Source of the DNA: Selaginella moellendorffii
Taxonomy: Eukaryota > Streptophyta > Lycopodiopsida > Selaginellales > Selaginellaceae
Direction of reading: 5' to 3'
Length of the DNA: 64,000 bases
Assembly: GCF_000143415.4 (NCBI RefSeq)
Contig: NW_003314264.1
Coordinates: 3,905,229-3,969,228, forward strand
The notes under the pieces: generated by a model
Told to the model about the DNA's origin: nothing
Databases searched by the model: none
What the model saw: the letters and a program-made list of their open reading frames with translations, nothing else
In this document: positions 11,298-19,738 of the stretch, in pieces
How the letters are laid out: every line of letters begins with the position of its first letter
Position numbering within the stretch: the first letter of the stretch is position 1
Made by a program: the position numbers and the translations under genes

Positions 11298-12335
11298 TAG
11301 GGCTAGCTGCCCTAGATTCTCGTCGAATATTCTATTACTGCGAATCTCTTGGCGCGGGAAAAGCCGTTTTACTATTCCCTGCTTGTGCTGGATTGCACTC
11401 CCCTCCACCAATCCGTTGTCTCATTCATTACGTCGGGCCCCCTTTTTTGTTTGCAAGCATGATATGGGCGGGCAGAAATCAGCCTGTCTCCTACTCACTG
11501 TAGCTTTTGGTTTCCTTGCCCTAAATTTTACACCGCCATGGCGCCACGGCCAGAGTACGTACGCGTACTGGGCGCCACCAGGCATGTAACAATACAAAGA
11601 ACACCCTGGACTTAGAAACGTTTCAAAGCCGGATCCTCCCCGGTACGCTGGGCGGAGTACGTACGGAACGGACCACGATTTTTCACCCCATTGTTTTTTA
11701 TTCCCTTTCCATCATCGGGGTGGCACCAAGTACACAGCCAATGCACCCTAGCAATCTAGCGAGATAGAAGAAACAAAACCAGACATAATATCTGAATTTC
11801 TATATGGTCTTGTATGGTCTTTTATAACCCTAGCTACACAACAGGCTGGCGGCTGGCAGTAACAAATGGCCGCCCATCCACGTCATAGAGCCGTATCCTG
11901 GCCACTGGCCATGGCCATGGAGCCGTATGGCCACGCCGGAGAAAAGCTGCCCCAACGGGTCGAAGCGGCGCCACCGGCGGCGCAACCAGCGGCGCCGCTT
12001 GCTCCCATTGTATAAATTTCCGGCCCTCTTCCATCCGCCATAGCTGGCGAGCTTTCTCGGGGAGGAGGCGGCGGCGTCTTCGGGGAAAAGAGAGGAGAAT
12101 AGGCCAATCCCGAATACTTTTCTCCTCGCATTGCTGCGTGATTTTAGTCTAACGCGTTGATCGAGCGATTCACAGCCAAAGTCCAGACCATTTCTCCAAA
12201 CAACGCAGCGTCCACCCAAGAGCGTAAACCACCAAGAAAGGCGAGGCAAAGAAGAGCAAAAGATTAAAAACCCTGGATTGTCACTGTTTGGTTGTTGGGG
12301 CGAGAAGTATTTAGATTGGGGGACCCTCGGCATTC
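11298..12335. other. Intergenic, promoter side of 12712 gene
   Basis: No gene supported. The minus-strand open frames near 11830-12402 lack recognisable motifs and look like chance. Two GTACGTACG-type palindromic spots occur at about 11556 and 11659. Confidence 0.4.
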
Positions 12336-12560
12336 CACCATCTTCTCCAATCCCTCTCCTCCTCCTCCTCTTCTCCGCCGCTCTTCCATTCTCTTCGATC
12401 ACTCTGCCTCTCTCGATCTATCGCTCTCTCCTCGCGTTCTTCCCAAGATCTTGGAATCGCGATCACAAAATCTCCTCTTCTCTCGCAAAATCTCTCTCCC
12501 CTCCGCAAAATCGTTCCTCTTTCTCCCCTCCTCTCGCGATTCCACTCCCCTTTGCTTGCA
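12336..12560 (+). promoter_or_regulatory. CT-rich 5' leader
   Basis: Long pyrimidine-rich stretch (CTCCTCCTCCTC, TCTCTCGATCT and similar) before the 12712 ATG, typical of plant promoters and 5' UTRs of expressed genes. Confidence 0.5.
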
Positions 12561-12711
12561 TTGCAATTCAAGGATTACGAAGATCCCCCTTGCAAGCGAT
12601 CGATTATCCCGGTGTATTGGTTTTCTCTTCCGTGATTTCTCGCTCCTAGAGCTCCTTCCCCGTCAAGACTAAGAAAGGCGGCATCAAAAACAAGGGAGAG
12701 ATCGATCACGC

Positions 12712-13533
12712 ATGGCATTCATCGCGGCGGTGGAGATCAGGCTCAGGAAGATCGGGCTCCAAGCGGCGGCCAGAGGCGGAGGAATGCTTCGGTCGTCATG
12801 GCCATTGCTGCTCCTCGCCGCAATGGCCGCTCTCCTCGTCTCCCTCGGATCCTTCGACCACCTCTCGCTCATGGCGCATCGGCTGTCGCTGGACAGGCTT
12901 CCCCATCTCAGGGATTCCATCTTCGGCACGCAGCCCTTCCTCTTCCTCGTCCTCAATTCCGTGATCTTCGCCGTGCTCGCTCCCTCGGGCCTCTTCAAAG
13001 ATGGTTGCTCCTCCACTCCAGATGATCTCCCTTCGTCTACCCCGTGCTCTTCTCGCACTTCTTCTCTCTCTCGCACTGATTCGATGAATGGGTCGTCGCA
13101 CAGCACCACCACCGCAAAGTCTCTCGAAGAACAGTCATCCAAGAGCGATACTCCGGCTCCAGAGCCAGATCCAGCGCCGGCTTCACAACCGGAGGATCCA
13201 ATCGCCCCGAGCTCCACAGCAGATCTCTCGGGTCCGGCTCCAAGCCCCAGCACGGATTCTTCGCTCCCGGTCAAGGAGGTCCTCAAGAAATCGCCGAGGC
13301 CGAGCAATGTGAGCCCGCCCAAGTCGCGAGTGAAGCGCGTCAAGAAGATGCAAAAATCCGCGGCAGCTCCGAGCAAGCAAATGGTGGTGCCGGACATTGT
13401 CGAGGAGCATCCCAAAGATCCCGTGGGGGATCCCACGGATTCGCTCGAGGACGAGGATTTTAAGCGCTTCATCGATAGTTTCATCGCCCACACGCGACAC
13501 CAGATGCTGCTCCAGGAGAGAGAGTACGTCTGA
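12712..13533 (+). CDS. DUF761-like protein with N-terminal membrane segments
   Basis: Single exon, 273 residues. Two hydrophobic segments lie near residues 28-45 (SWPLLLLAAMAALLVSLGS) and 76-93 (FLFLVLNSVIFAVLAPSG). A long disordered Ser/Pro/Thr-rich middle follows, then a basic patch (KSRVKRVKKMQK) and an acidic C-terminal motif EDEDFKRFIDSFIAHTRHQMLLQERE. This C-terminus resembles the plant DUF761 motif and the N-terminal layout resembles DUF4408. Members are small plant proteins of poorly known role, some linked to vascular tissue and stress. I infer membrane anchoring with a cytosolic tail. The family call rests on the tail motif alone. Confidence 0.7.
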   Translation: MAFIAAVEIRLRKIGLQAAARGGGMLRSSWPLLLLAAMAALLVSLGSFDHLSLMAHRLSLDRLPHLRDSIFGTQPFLFLVLNSVIFAVLAPSGLFKDGCSSTPDDLPSSTPCSSRTSSLSRTDSMNGSSHSTTTAKSLEEQSSKSDTPAPEPDPAPASQPEDPIAPSSTADLSGPAPSPSTDSSLPVKEVLKKSPRPSNVSPPKSRVKRVKKMQKSAAAPSKQMVVPDIVEEHPKDPVGDPTDSLEDEDFKRFIDSFIAHTRHQMLLQEREYV

Positions 13534-14912
13534 AGCAATCCAGCGCAGCGGTGCCGCACGATCTAGGGCTTGGGAGAGATCGGACGCCTCACACACGCCC
13601 ATGTTTTTCTCCTTTTTTTTGCCACAGCTCTGTACAAAAGTGTTGATGGTGGGAGGGTAGGAACTCAACACAGTTTCTTGCTAGTTTTTTGAAAGCAAGA
13701 AAACTGCTATGCATATATTTTTTAGGCATAGATTTAGGAAGGCATAGCCAGCTTGTTGCAAAATAAAACATTTCTGGAAATAAAGAAAAGCAAAAAAAAT
13801 TAGTTAGGAAAACTCTGCTCCCGTTCCTGTTTGCTGATGAAAGATCTACACTAGATTAGCCATGGATTAACAAAGATTATGGGAATGTTCCAATTACACT
13901 TAAGAATTGAGGATTTTTCTTTGGAGGGTGATGGGCTGCTCGATCTCACCGACCATATTCGCGTGTTTGTTCGACGCCGTACGCTGCGTACGGAGGTGAC
14001 AACGACGACCGAGCAGGGTGTTTGGCTGTCTGATCGATTGATTCAAAGGCAGCAAAAGTTTAAGTTTACCGAGATCTTGTCATGTACCTTGAACGGAATA
14101 TTTCAAACATTCTCAGACGATTTCGTTTCGCTAAGCTAGCTTGAGGAACTTGTGTTTGGCCGCTTGCCATTGTCACCTTGCAATCGTATCGTGATCGATT
14201 GTAGCATATAGGCCGCGGTAGCCGAGGGGAGGTACAGAAACACGGGGGAATCCGATCGAATCCAACTGTGCTTGTCCCTCTTTTTCTTTTCTCCTTGAGA
14301 GGCCGCCAAAAGAGCAAGCAACGAGGAAAAGAGAAAAAAGAGATGATGCAGTGTTCGACCCCTGGCTCGATTCTTTGGTTTTGCTCGCTTGCTTGCTGAT
14401 AGAAAAGAAGTGAACGTTGACATGTACAGAGGTCTGCTTGTCCTTGGGAAGATAAAGAAGGAAGAAACTTTCTCTTTTTTCACTAATGGTCGAGGTGTGG
14501 TCCACACTGTCAGCCTGTGTTCCAATCTACTATAGAAATATCGACAAAGTAGAGTAACAAGAGAGGGAGCCACACTCCTCTCGTGCAATGATTATCGATC
14601 GCTAGCAGCTTTGTTCTCGAGCCAAAAGTCGGTCAATTCACTGAGAATTGTTAATGGCATCAGTGAAAAGCTATCTAGTTTCCAGTAGCTCGTCGCTCGC
14701 GCGAGAGTGCTATAACCATAAAATTACAAAAATCACAAGCTACCACATCATGAAACGATGAAAGCGAACTTAATCGTTTGGCGATCGTTTCACCACCTGA
14801 TACGTCTATGGTTCGATTAAGCACACAGGAACTGCGACTCGTTTCGCTCAATGAATCTGCCATGGCGTGTGAAGCAAACAAAACGAAACAGAAGAAGATT
14901 GCAACGGTTCAC
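13534..14912. other. Intergenic gap
   Basis: 3' flank of the preceding gene, then sequence of mixed composition. Open frames near 13879-14588 show no family motifs. No RNA gene recognised. Confidence 0.4.
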
Positions 14913-16119
14913 TTACAGCATTATCTCCCTCACTTTGTCTTCGAGCTCGGACACCTCTTTCTCCTTGAGCTGATCATACACGAGAAGCTCCGGGAGTTTG
15001 GCTGTTATCTAGGTGATTTGTTAAGAGGGCTTAAAGGTGGAAAGCTCATCACTTACGGAAGAGACGAAGCAAATGCTCGGCTCCATAGATCGTGGACGGT
15101 ACAACGTCGCTGTTGAGCGAAAGCAAGGTTGCGTATTGCTTCCGTTCTGCCGGGTACAAGAGCAAGTTCTTGAGAGTTCTGTCGAAGTAATACCGCAGGC
15201 CGTTTGAAACCTCGACGTCAATCCTGGAAGGCAAAAGTTTGCACAATGAAACTTGACGGCATTATATATACACCTCTCAGCTTTTCCTCTCTTGAGCATC
15301 CTGTGGTCTTGATACAATTTCAGAATGTCCTCCACGCTGGGTTTCTTGGGAAGTCTTGTGAGTTGGAGGTTCTCGATGCGATCCTTGTGATCCTGCAGAT
15401 GTCGCCGCAAAGTTCTCGGCAGAACAATCTAGCATCAGAAACGAAAAGAGACAAAGCAATAGTAAAGTAGCATTGAAAGAAACTACGGTACCTGAATTGG
15501 AAGAAGCTTCGCGTCCTGTTTTCCCAAATCGCTAGGGCTCTCGATTATAAACTCCTGTTTAGGAGTTTTTATCATCTTTCCCCTCTCAGCAGTGGCTCCC
15601 ACAGAAGGCCGACGCTTGCAACGCTTGGACTGCTCAACTTTGGAGATTTTGGACAGCGAGTCCGAAGGATTTGCCTCCTGCCGGTTCAATCCATCGCTGA
15701 AACCAAGCTCCTGCTTTACCTTTGGGGCGATCTTAAGCTGGCCCCTGACCTTCTCGTCGAAAATGCGATTGCTGCGAACCCACTCGTCAAATCTGCAAAA
15801 CCAAGAATCGAGGCCAAGAAAATTGTTGCCGAGATTAATATCAAAGGGTTACACTACTTTTTGCTCCATCCCTGCAAAAATACAGGACAATAAAAATCCA
15901 CTGACACATTTCTTGGTAGTCTCAAACAAACCGTGTAATGCACTAAATACCGCCAAGCATTCGCTCGAAACTTGATGTTGGTGACCTGCATTTGCCATGG
16001 GATCGCCAAGATCGCTAAAACCCTAGCTTCGAAACCTTTGAAATCACCTTGGCATTGTAGTAGAGCCCCCCATAAGAAACAAGCACATCGTCGCCATGCT
16101 TGAGCGCCGGAGGCTCCAT
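14913..16119 (-). CDS. MRG: MRG-family chromatin reader
   Basis: Seven exons on the minus strand: 16119-16048, 15985-15932, 15871-15858, 15792-15492, 15428-15274, 15223-15057 and 15001-14913. All introns are GT-AG of 46-66 nt. Joined length is 852 nt, giving 283 residues. Residues 1-58 form an MRG-type chromo barrel (GDDVLVSYGGLYYNAK, RYLVHYTGWSKKFDEWV). A basic linker follows, then the MRG domain (LPRTLRRHL, KPSVEDILKLY, EVSNGLRYYFDRTLKNLLLY, YGAEHLLRLFPKLPELL). MRG proteins bind H3K36 and H3K4 methylated histones and recruit histone acetyltransferases; in plants they act in flowering and growth control. Exon 3 is a 14-nt microexon. The ATG lies only 97 nt from the end of the GH28 pseudogene. 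Confidence 0.93.
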
Positions 16120-16216
16120 GGACTCGAAATGGCGGGTACACTGACGTGGCAATGATGGCGTACAACTTCGTTTTGAAATTCATTCGCGTACCATTCTCTA
16201 TGTACGCACGTACGTA

Positions 16217-17816
16217 TTACGTCTCCATACACTCGAGGGAGTAGCCAGCTACGTGCGAGCAGACGGAGCCAGCCGGCGTGCCGGGGTTGGCCAGCGTCAG
16301 CTCCACGTCACGGAAGCGGATGTCCGTATATGTGGTCGCGCTGGCGCACTGGAGGCTGATTCCGTACGGCGAGGCCGAGGTGCCCCGGATGTTTGAGAAT
16401 GTGATGTTGCTGATCTCCAGAGAGGTTCCCTGCAAGTCGCGGTAAGCTTTATCTGTTGAGTGGCAGTAAGCTTTCGGGTGAAACTTACCTGGTTCTGGCA
16501 ATTCTGGGCACCATTACAGTAGTTTTGTAATCGGGTTCTTCACGTTGTTCATCACAATATCATCGAAAACAACATTCCTCACACAACCAGAGCCACCCTG
16601 GTTGCTCACAGTTTAGCAACAAAAGCAAGGATATCACAGTGCTGATCCGTACGCCGTGGCTCCGCCAGATTTTGATTCCTTGGACCAAAACATTGGTCAC
16701 CGTGTCGAAAGACCCGCCCTTTCCAAGGCTGCCGATGCTGATTCCATGCCCAGGCCCGCATCTACTGTTGGTCACCTTGACGTTGTCGCTCCCACTCACA
16801 ATCGACACACAGTCGTCACCTTTTCAAGTAGAACTTTCAGTAGATCAATTGAAGGGTCTTACTCACCAGCCGAGACGTCTGCCTTGTCAATGACAATGTT
16901 GGTGGTTCCAGAGACGTGGATTCCATCGGTGTTCGGGCTGTCCCCGGGGGAATCAATCACGACATTCACAGCCTCAACAACATCCGACTTAACATCCGAC
17001 TTAGAGAATGTGAGGTGGATTTGAGGGGGTGTTCCGAACGGTGGTGCCATCGACCTTGATGTTCTTGCCACCGCTAAACCTGATACCCTGCGCCGCAAAC
17101 ACAGTGGAAACTTATCGATAATCTGAGCTTGGCTTACCGTTGGAGCATCACCGTCACTGCAACCCTGGGAAAGAAAAGATTCAGTCATCGTTGCATACAA
17201 TGGAGAGAGTACCTGTGTTTTGTTGCGTTTGCAAGACTGCGCCCACCAATCAGCGCCATTCCCGTTGTACGTGCCGCCAATCAACGTGAAGTCCGTCACC
17301 CCCACGAATTCGAGCCAAACTTTTGCAGCTGACTCGGCTAGCCAACGCGCTTCTAGGGTTGGCATGGAGGGTGGCGTTTACCTGGCCAACCAAACTTTAA
17401 AATTCGCTTCAACCATTGACCAGCGTTTGTGACATTAGAGCACTTCTCAAATACAATGGGCGTGAGGTAATATCTGCCTGTCATGTAAAGAATGGTGATG
17501 CTAGCCCTGTTGCCTTGAGTGCATGCAGTTATACATTAAGAAGAAAAAAGAAAAAATAAACAAAAATGATAAGCAAAGCACACCAACTTGAGAATCATCA
17601 TAGACTCCATTCCCCAAAGCTCCAAACTCAATCACATTGAAGTTTGAAGATGAGGGAGTGGGAGACTTCTTTGGGGGGGGGGGAGAGGGGAATTCTTTGG
17701 CAAATGTTTTGCAATGGACGAGGAGATTGATTTGGTGACGGGGTAGCATCTATCCTTGAGAATGGATCTAAAACAACAGCAATCAACAAAAGTATTAGAG
17801 TTCTTTTACTTGCCAT
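16217..17816 (-). pseudogene. GH28 polygalacturonase, frameshifted
   Basis: Minus-strand polygalacturonase (pectin-cleaving GH28 enzyme). Seen in order: signal peptide MASKRTLILLLIAVVL, the NVIEFGALGNGVYDDSQ entry motif, GGTYNGNGADWW, NTDGIHVSG, DDCVSI, GPGHGISIGSLGKG, SGCVRNVVFDDI and a C-terminal CSHVAGYSLECMET. The three GH28 catalytic aspartate motifs and GHG are intact. The reading frame is broken in at least three places: a C homopolymer (plus-strand G run near 17675-17684), at the NTPQIHL motif near 17030, and near 16530 before the QNYC motif. The RIK substrate-binding motif reads RIS, and the intron there would be only 39 nt. A 12-nt tandem duplication lies near 16980-17005. Most likely a recent pseudogene; the homopolymer shift could be a sequencing error. 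Confidence 0.82.
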
Positions 17817-18392
17817 TGCCCCCAGCAGAATAGACCAGAAGTTGCAAGTATATATCTTAATCTCCCTAAAAATATGTGTTTTAACTACTGTATTATGCGT
17901 AGTTTTACTTTTATGAATGATTAGGCTTGTTATATCTCCATCAATTTTTTTTTAAACGGAAAAAGAGGGAACACAGACCAAAAATTTGTCTTACCTCTTC
18001 TTTGAAAGTGCAAGCTAGTATGTAAAGCAAGGCTACCTGCATGGTCATTGAACTCGAACCAAGTCGGCCGATCGGAAACGCCGGACGTTTGACATAACGT
18101 CGGATGGGAGCACTCGACCTCGCTCCACAAGAAGGCACACTTGAAGAACGGGAAAAAACGGGGGACATGTCGGTGATCTAATCCCAGCCTGCGAAGTCTG
18201 TCGTTAGCAACATCTTGGACAAACCCCGCAACAGCAAGAACAACACTGGAAAGTCGTCGCTAGCATATCACCCAAATGATTCAAGATCTGAAACATTGCA
18301 CTCGCAGCAGATTAACGAACATAAAACCATTCTGTTGGCCATAGATACAACAAACTCTAAAATCTAAAAGATAATGTATGCTGTTTCTGTGT
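17817..18392. other. Intergenic gap
   Basis: Upstream region of the GH28 pseudogene. Open frames at 17930-18168 have no recognisable motif. Confidence 0.4.
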
Positions 18393-18460
18393 GGAGCATT
18401 CCATTTCTCCAGCATGTCTGCTACACTTTCATGGCCCGGCGCGAGGATGCGACTCAGGAA
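18393..18460 (-). pseudogene. Short P450 gene fragment
   Basis: About 31 nt (from 18396) match plus positions 25886-25916 of the P450 pseudogene, coding for its ADMLEKWNAL segment. The block a few bases on (near 18435-18455) matches about 26014-26034, the upstream exon's ILAPAF region. The roughly 100 nt between them in the P450, including a whole intron, are missing here. It is a decayed paralogue piece or a copied fragment with a deletion. Confidence 0.7.
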
Positions 18461-18657
18461 ACCCCTTCATCTCGGCCGTCCGCATTATGGAATTTTGCTG
18501 CCACTCCGGAGACCAAAACACTCCTGCAAAACTTTGCTAACAAAAACGTGATACTCTCAAAAGCTTTCTTCGCAGCTTACAAAAATTCAATCCTCGTGAT
18601 TTTCAAGGAAAAAACTTTTTTTTACCATATGCCCATCCAAGAAACAATATCCCTCAG

Positions 18658-18666
18658 GTAAAGAAG
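18658..18666 (+). repeat. Left 9-bp target duplication (GTAAAGAAG)
   Basis: Identical to 19586-19594, directly outside the inverted ends of the Mutator-like element. Confidence 0.85.
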
Positions 18667-18767
18667 GCCTCCCATTAAACACCATTCTGTTTCACTCTCT
18701 CTCCACCTAGCTGGCAATGATGTGGCGGATTACATGGCACTTCTCTCTTTCCCCTCCCGTCCGTCCG
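18667..18767 (+). repeat. MULE left terminal inverted repeat
   Basis: Reverse complement of 19489-19585 with a few mismatches and one short indel. Confidence 0.85.
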
Positions 18768-18837
18768 AAGACTGTGGTCTTTCTCGGCTTTTGACCGGCA
18801 CTTCTTTGACGTCCTGGAGTTTGGAAGCATTTTTTCT

Positions 18838-19183
18838 ATTGTTTGTCTTTCACAGAGAAAGAAAAGAACTTGAATAGCGAGACAATGGCATAGCTATCTC
18901 CACCACATTTGATTCCTCTCCATGACAACAAAGCTGAGCAAGGACCATTGCCCATCCACCTGCAAAGTTCCAGTGGCTCCCCAAGAGTGTGCTTGAAAGC
19001 TTGCAAGGCATCTATTTGAAAAATACGACTAAGGATGATCCAAGAGGAGAAGACTATGTAGCATTTACTAGCTCCAGGCTTTGCAAAGATGAAGAGCAGA
19101 GAAGGCTGTGCAAAGATGCCCATATTCCATGATGCCAGAGCTAACAGTACCATTGAGCTCCACAAACTCATAGAAACTTCCAT
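18838..19183 (-). pseudogene. Captured LRR receptor-kinase N-terminal fragment
   Basis: On the minus strand: a signal-peptide-like MEVSMSLWSSMVLLALASW, an intron-like GTAAATG…CAAATAG block, then DALQAFKHTLGEPLEL, GNGPC, LLSWRGIKCGG and AIVSL. This is the LRRNT_2 cap that opens plant LRR receptor-like kinases (DALLxFK … W.G..C). No LRRs, membrane helix or kinase follow. It lies entirely inside the Mutator-like element and keeps an apparent intron, so it was taken from genomic DNA rather than mRNA. Confidence 0.72.
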
Positions 19184-19488
19184 ATGATCGTTGTTGCTGC
19201 CCCTTGAGAGCAAAAAACAAGAGCGCTTCCAACCTAGCTGGCGTCGCTGCTGCTGCTTGGGTCGACCAGCATTTCCATTCCAAAGAAGAACCTAAAACCC
19301 CCTAGAGAAGAGGGTATCCCAAAGTCCCCCAATCCAGAGGAGCAAAGCAAAAGGAGAAATACACACTAGTTAGCATTGGACACAAAGGAAAAAAAACCCT
19401 CTTCTCTCCCTTCTCTGTCCTGTGAAAAAGACTTTGGTCCAAGTTAAAGTGATTGGAAGTAATGTAGTGTGGCAGCAGGAGAGAGAGA

Positions 19489-19585
19489 GAGTCGGACGGG
19501 AGTGGAAAGAGAGAAGTGCCATGTAATCTCATCATTGCCAACTAGGTGGAGAGAGAGTGAAACAGGATGGTGTTTAACGGGAGGC
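19489..19585 (-). repeat. MULE right terminal inverted repeat
   Basis: Inverted copy of the left end; followed directly by the second GTAAAGAAG at 19586-19594. Confidence 0.85.
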
Positions 19586-19738
19586 GTAAAGAAGTGCTCT
19601 GCCTTGTCAAAATGGCTGTGGTTGAAAATCGGAATCAAAGCATGATCAAGATGCCCGTTAGTAATGGCTAAAGACAAGGAGGTCCACATTCTTGTTTTAG
19701 GGTTCATGCGCTAGGGTTCTGGATCACGATGAGAGGCG

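Larger units (their letters stand above)
11041..11330 (+). repeat. Degenerate tandem duplication around tRNA-Gln
   Basis: A leader starting CTGCCCTA and containing GAATAT(T/G)CCAAGCTT occurs at about 11041, again at about 11212, and in shortened form at about 11309 (CTGCCCTAGATT…GAATATTC). The first is followed by a whole tRNA-Gln and the second by only the tRNA 3' part. This is a tandem array of a tRNA-containing unit in decay. Confidence 0.75.
18667..19585. mobile_element. Non-autonomous Mutator-like element (Pack-MULE)
   Basis: 919-bp unit. The left end 18667-18767 and right end 19489-19585 are inverted copies of each other, starting GCCTCCC/GGGAGGC, with only scattered mismatches and a small gap. 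It is flanked by a perfect 9-bp duplication GTAAAGAAG. Long terminal inverted repeats plus a 9-bp duplication are the hallmark of Mutator-like elements. No transposase is present. The interior carries a piece of a host LRR receptor gene, so this fits a gene-capturing Pack-MULE. It ends 153 bp before the PPR gene at 19739 and so lies within that gene's promoter region. Confidence 0.88.

Noticed and set aside
11830-12402. 190-codon minus-strand open frame
   Set aside because: GC-rich DNA opposite a CT-rich leader; no motif, and two other frames are open over the same part.
18667-19585. A microRNA precursor formed by the inverted repeat
   Set aside because: Arms of about 100 bp lie some 720 bp apart, ends are sharp and flanked by a 9-bp direct duplication; a Mutator-like element explains all of this better.
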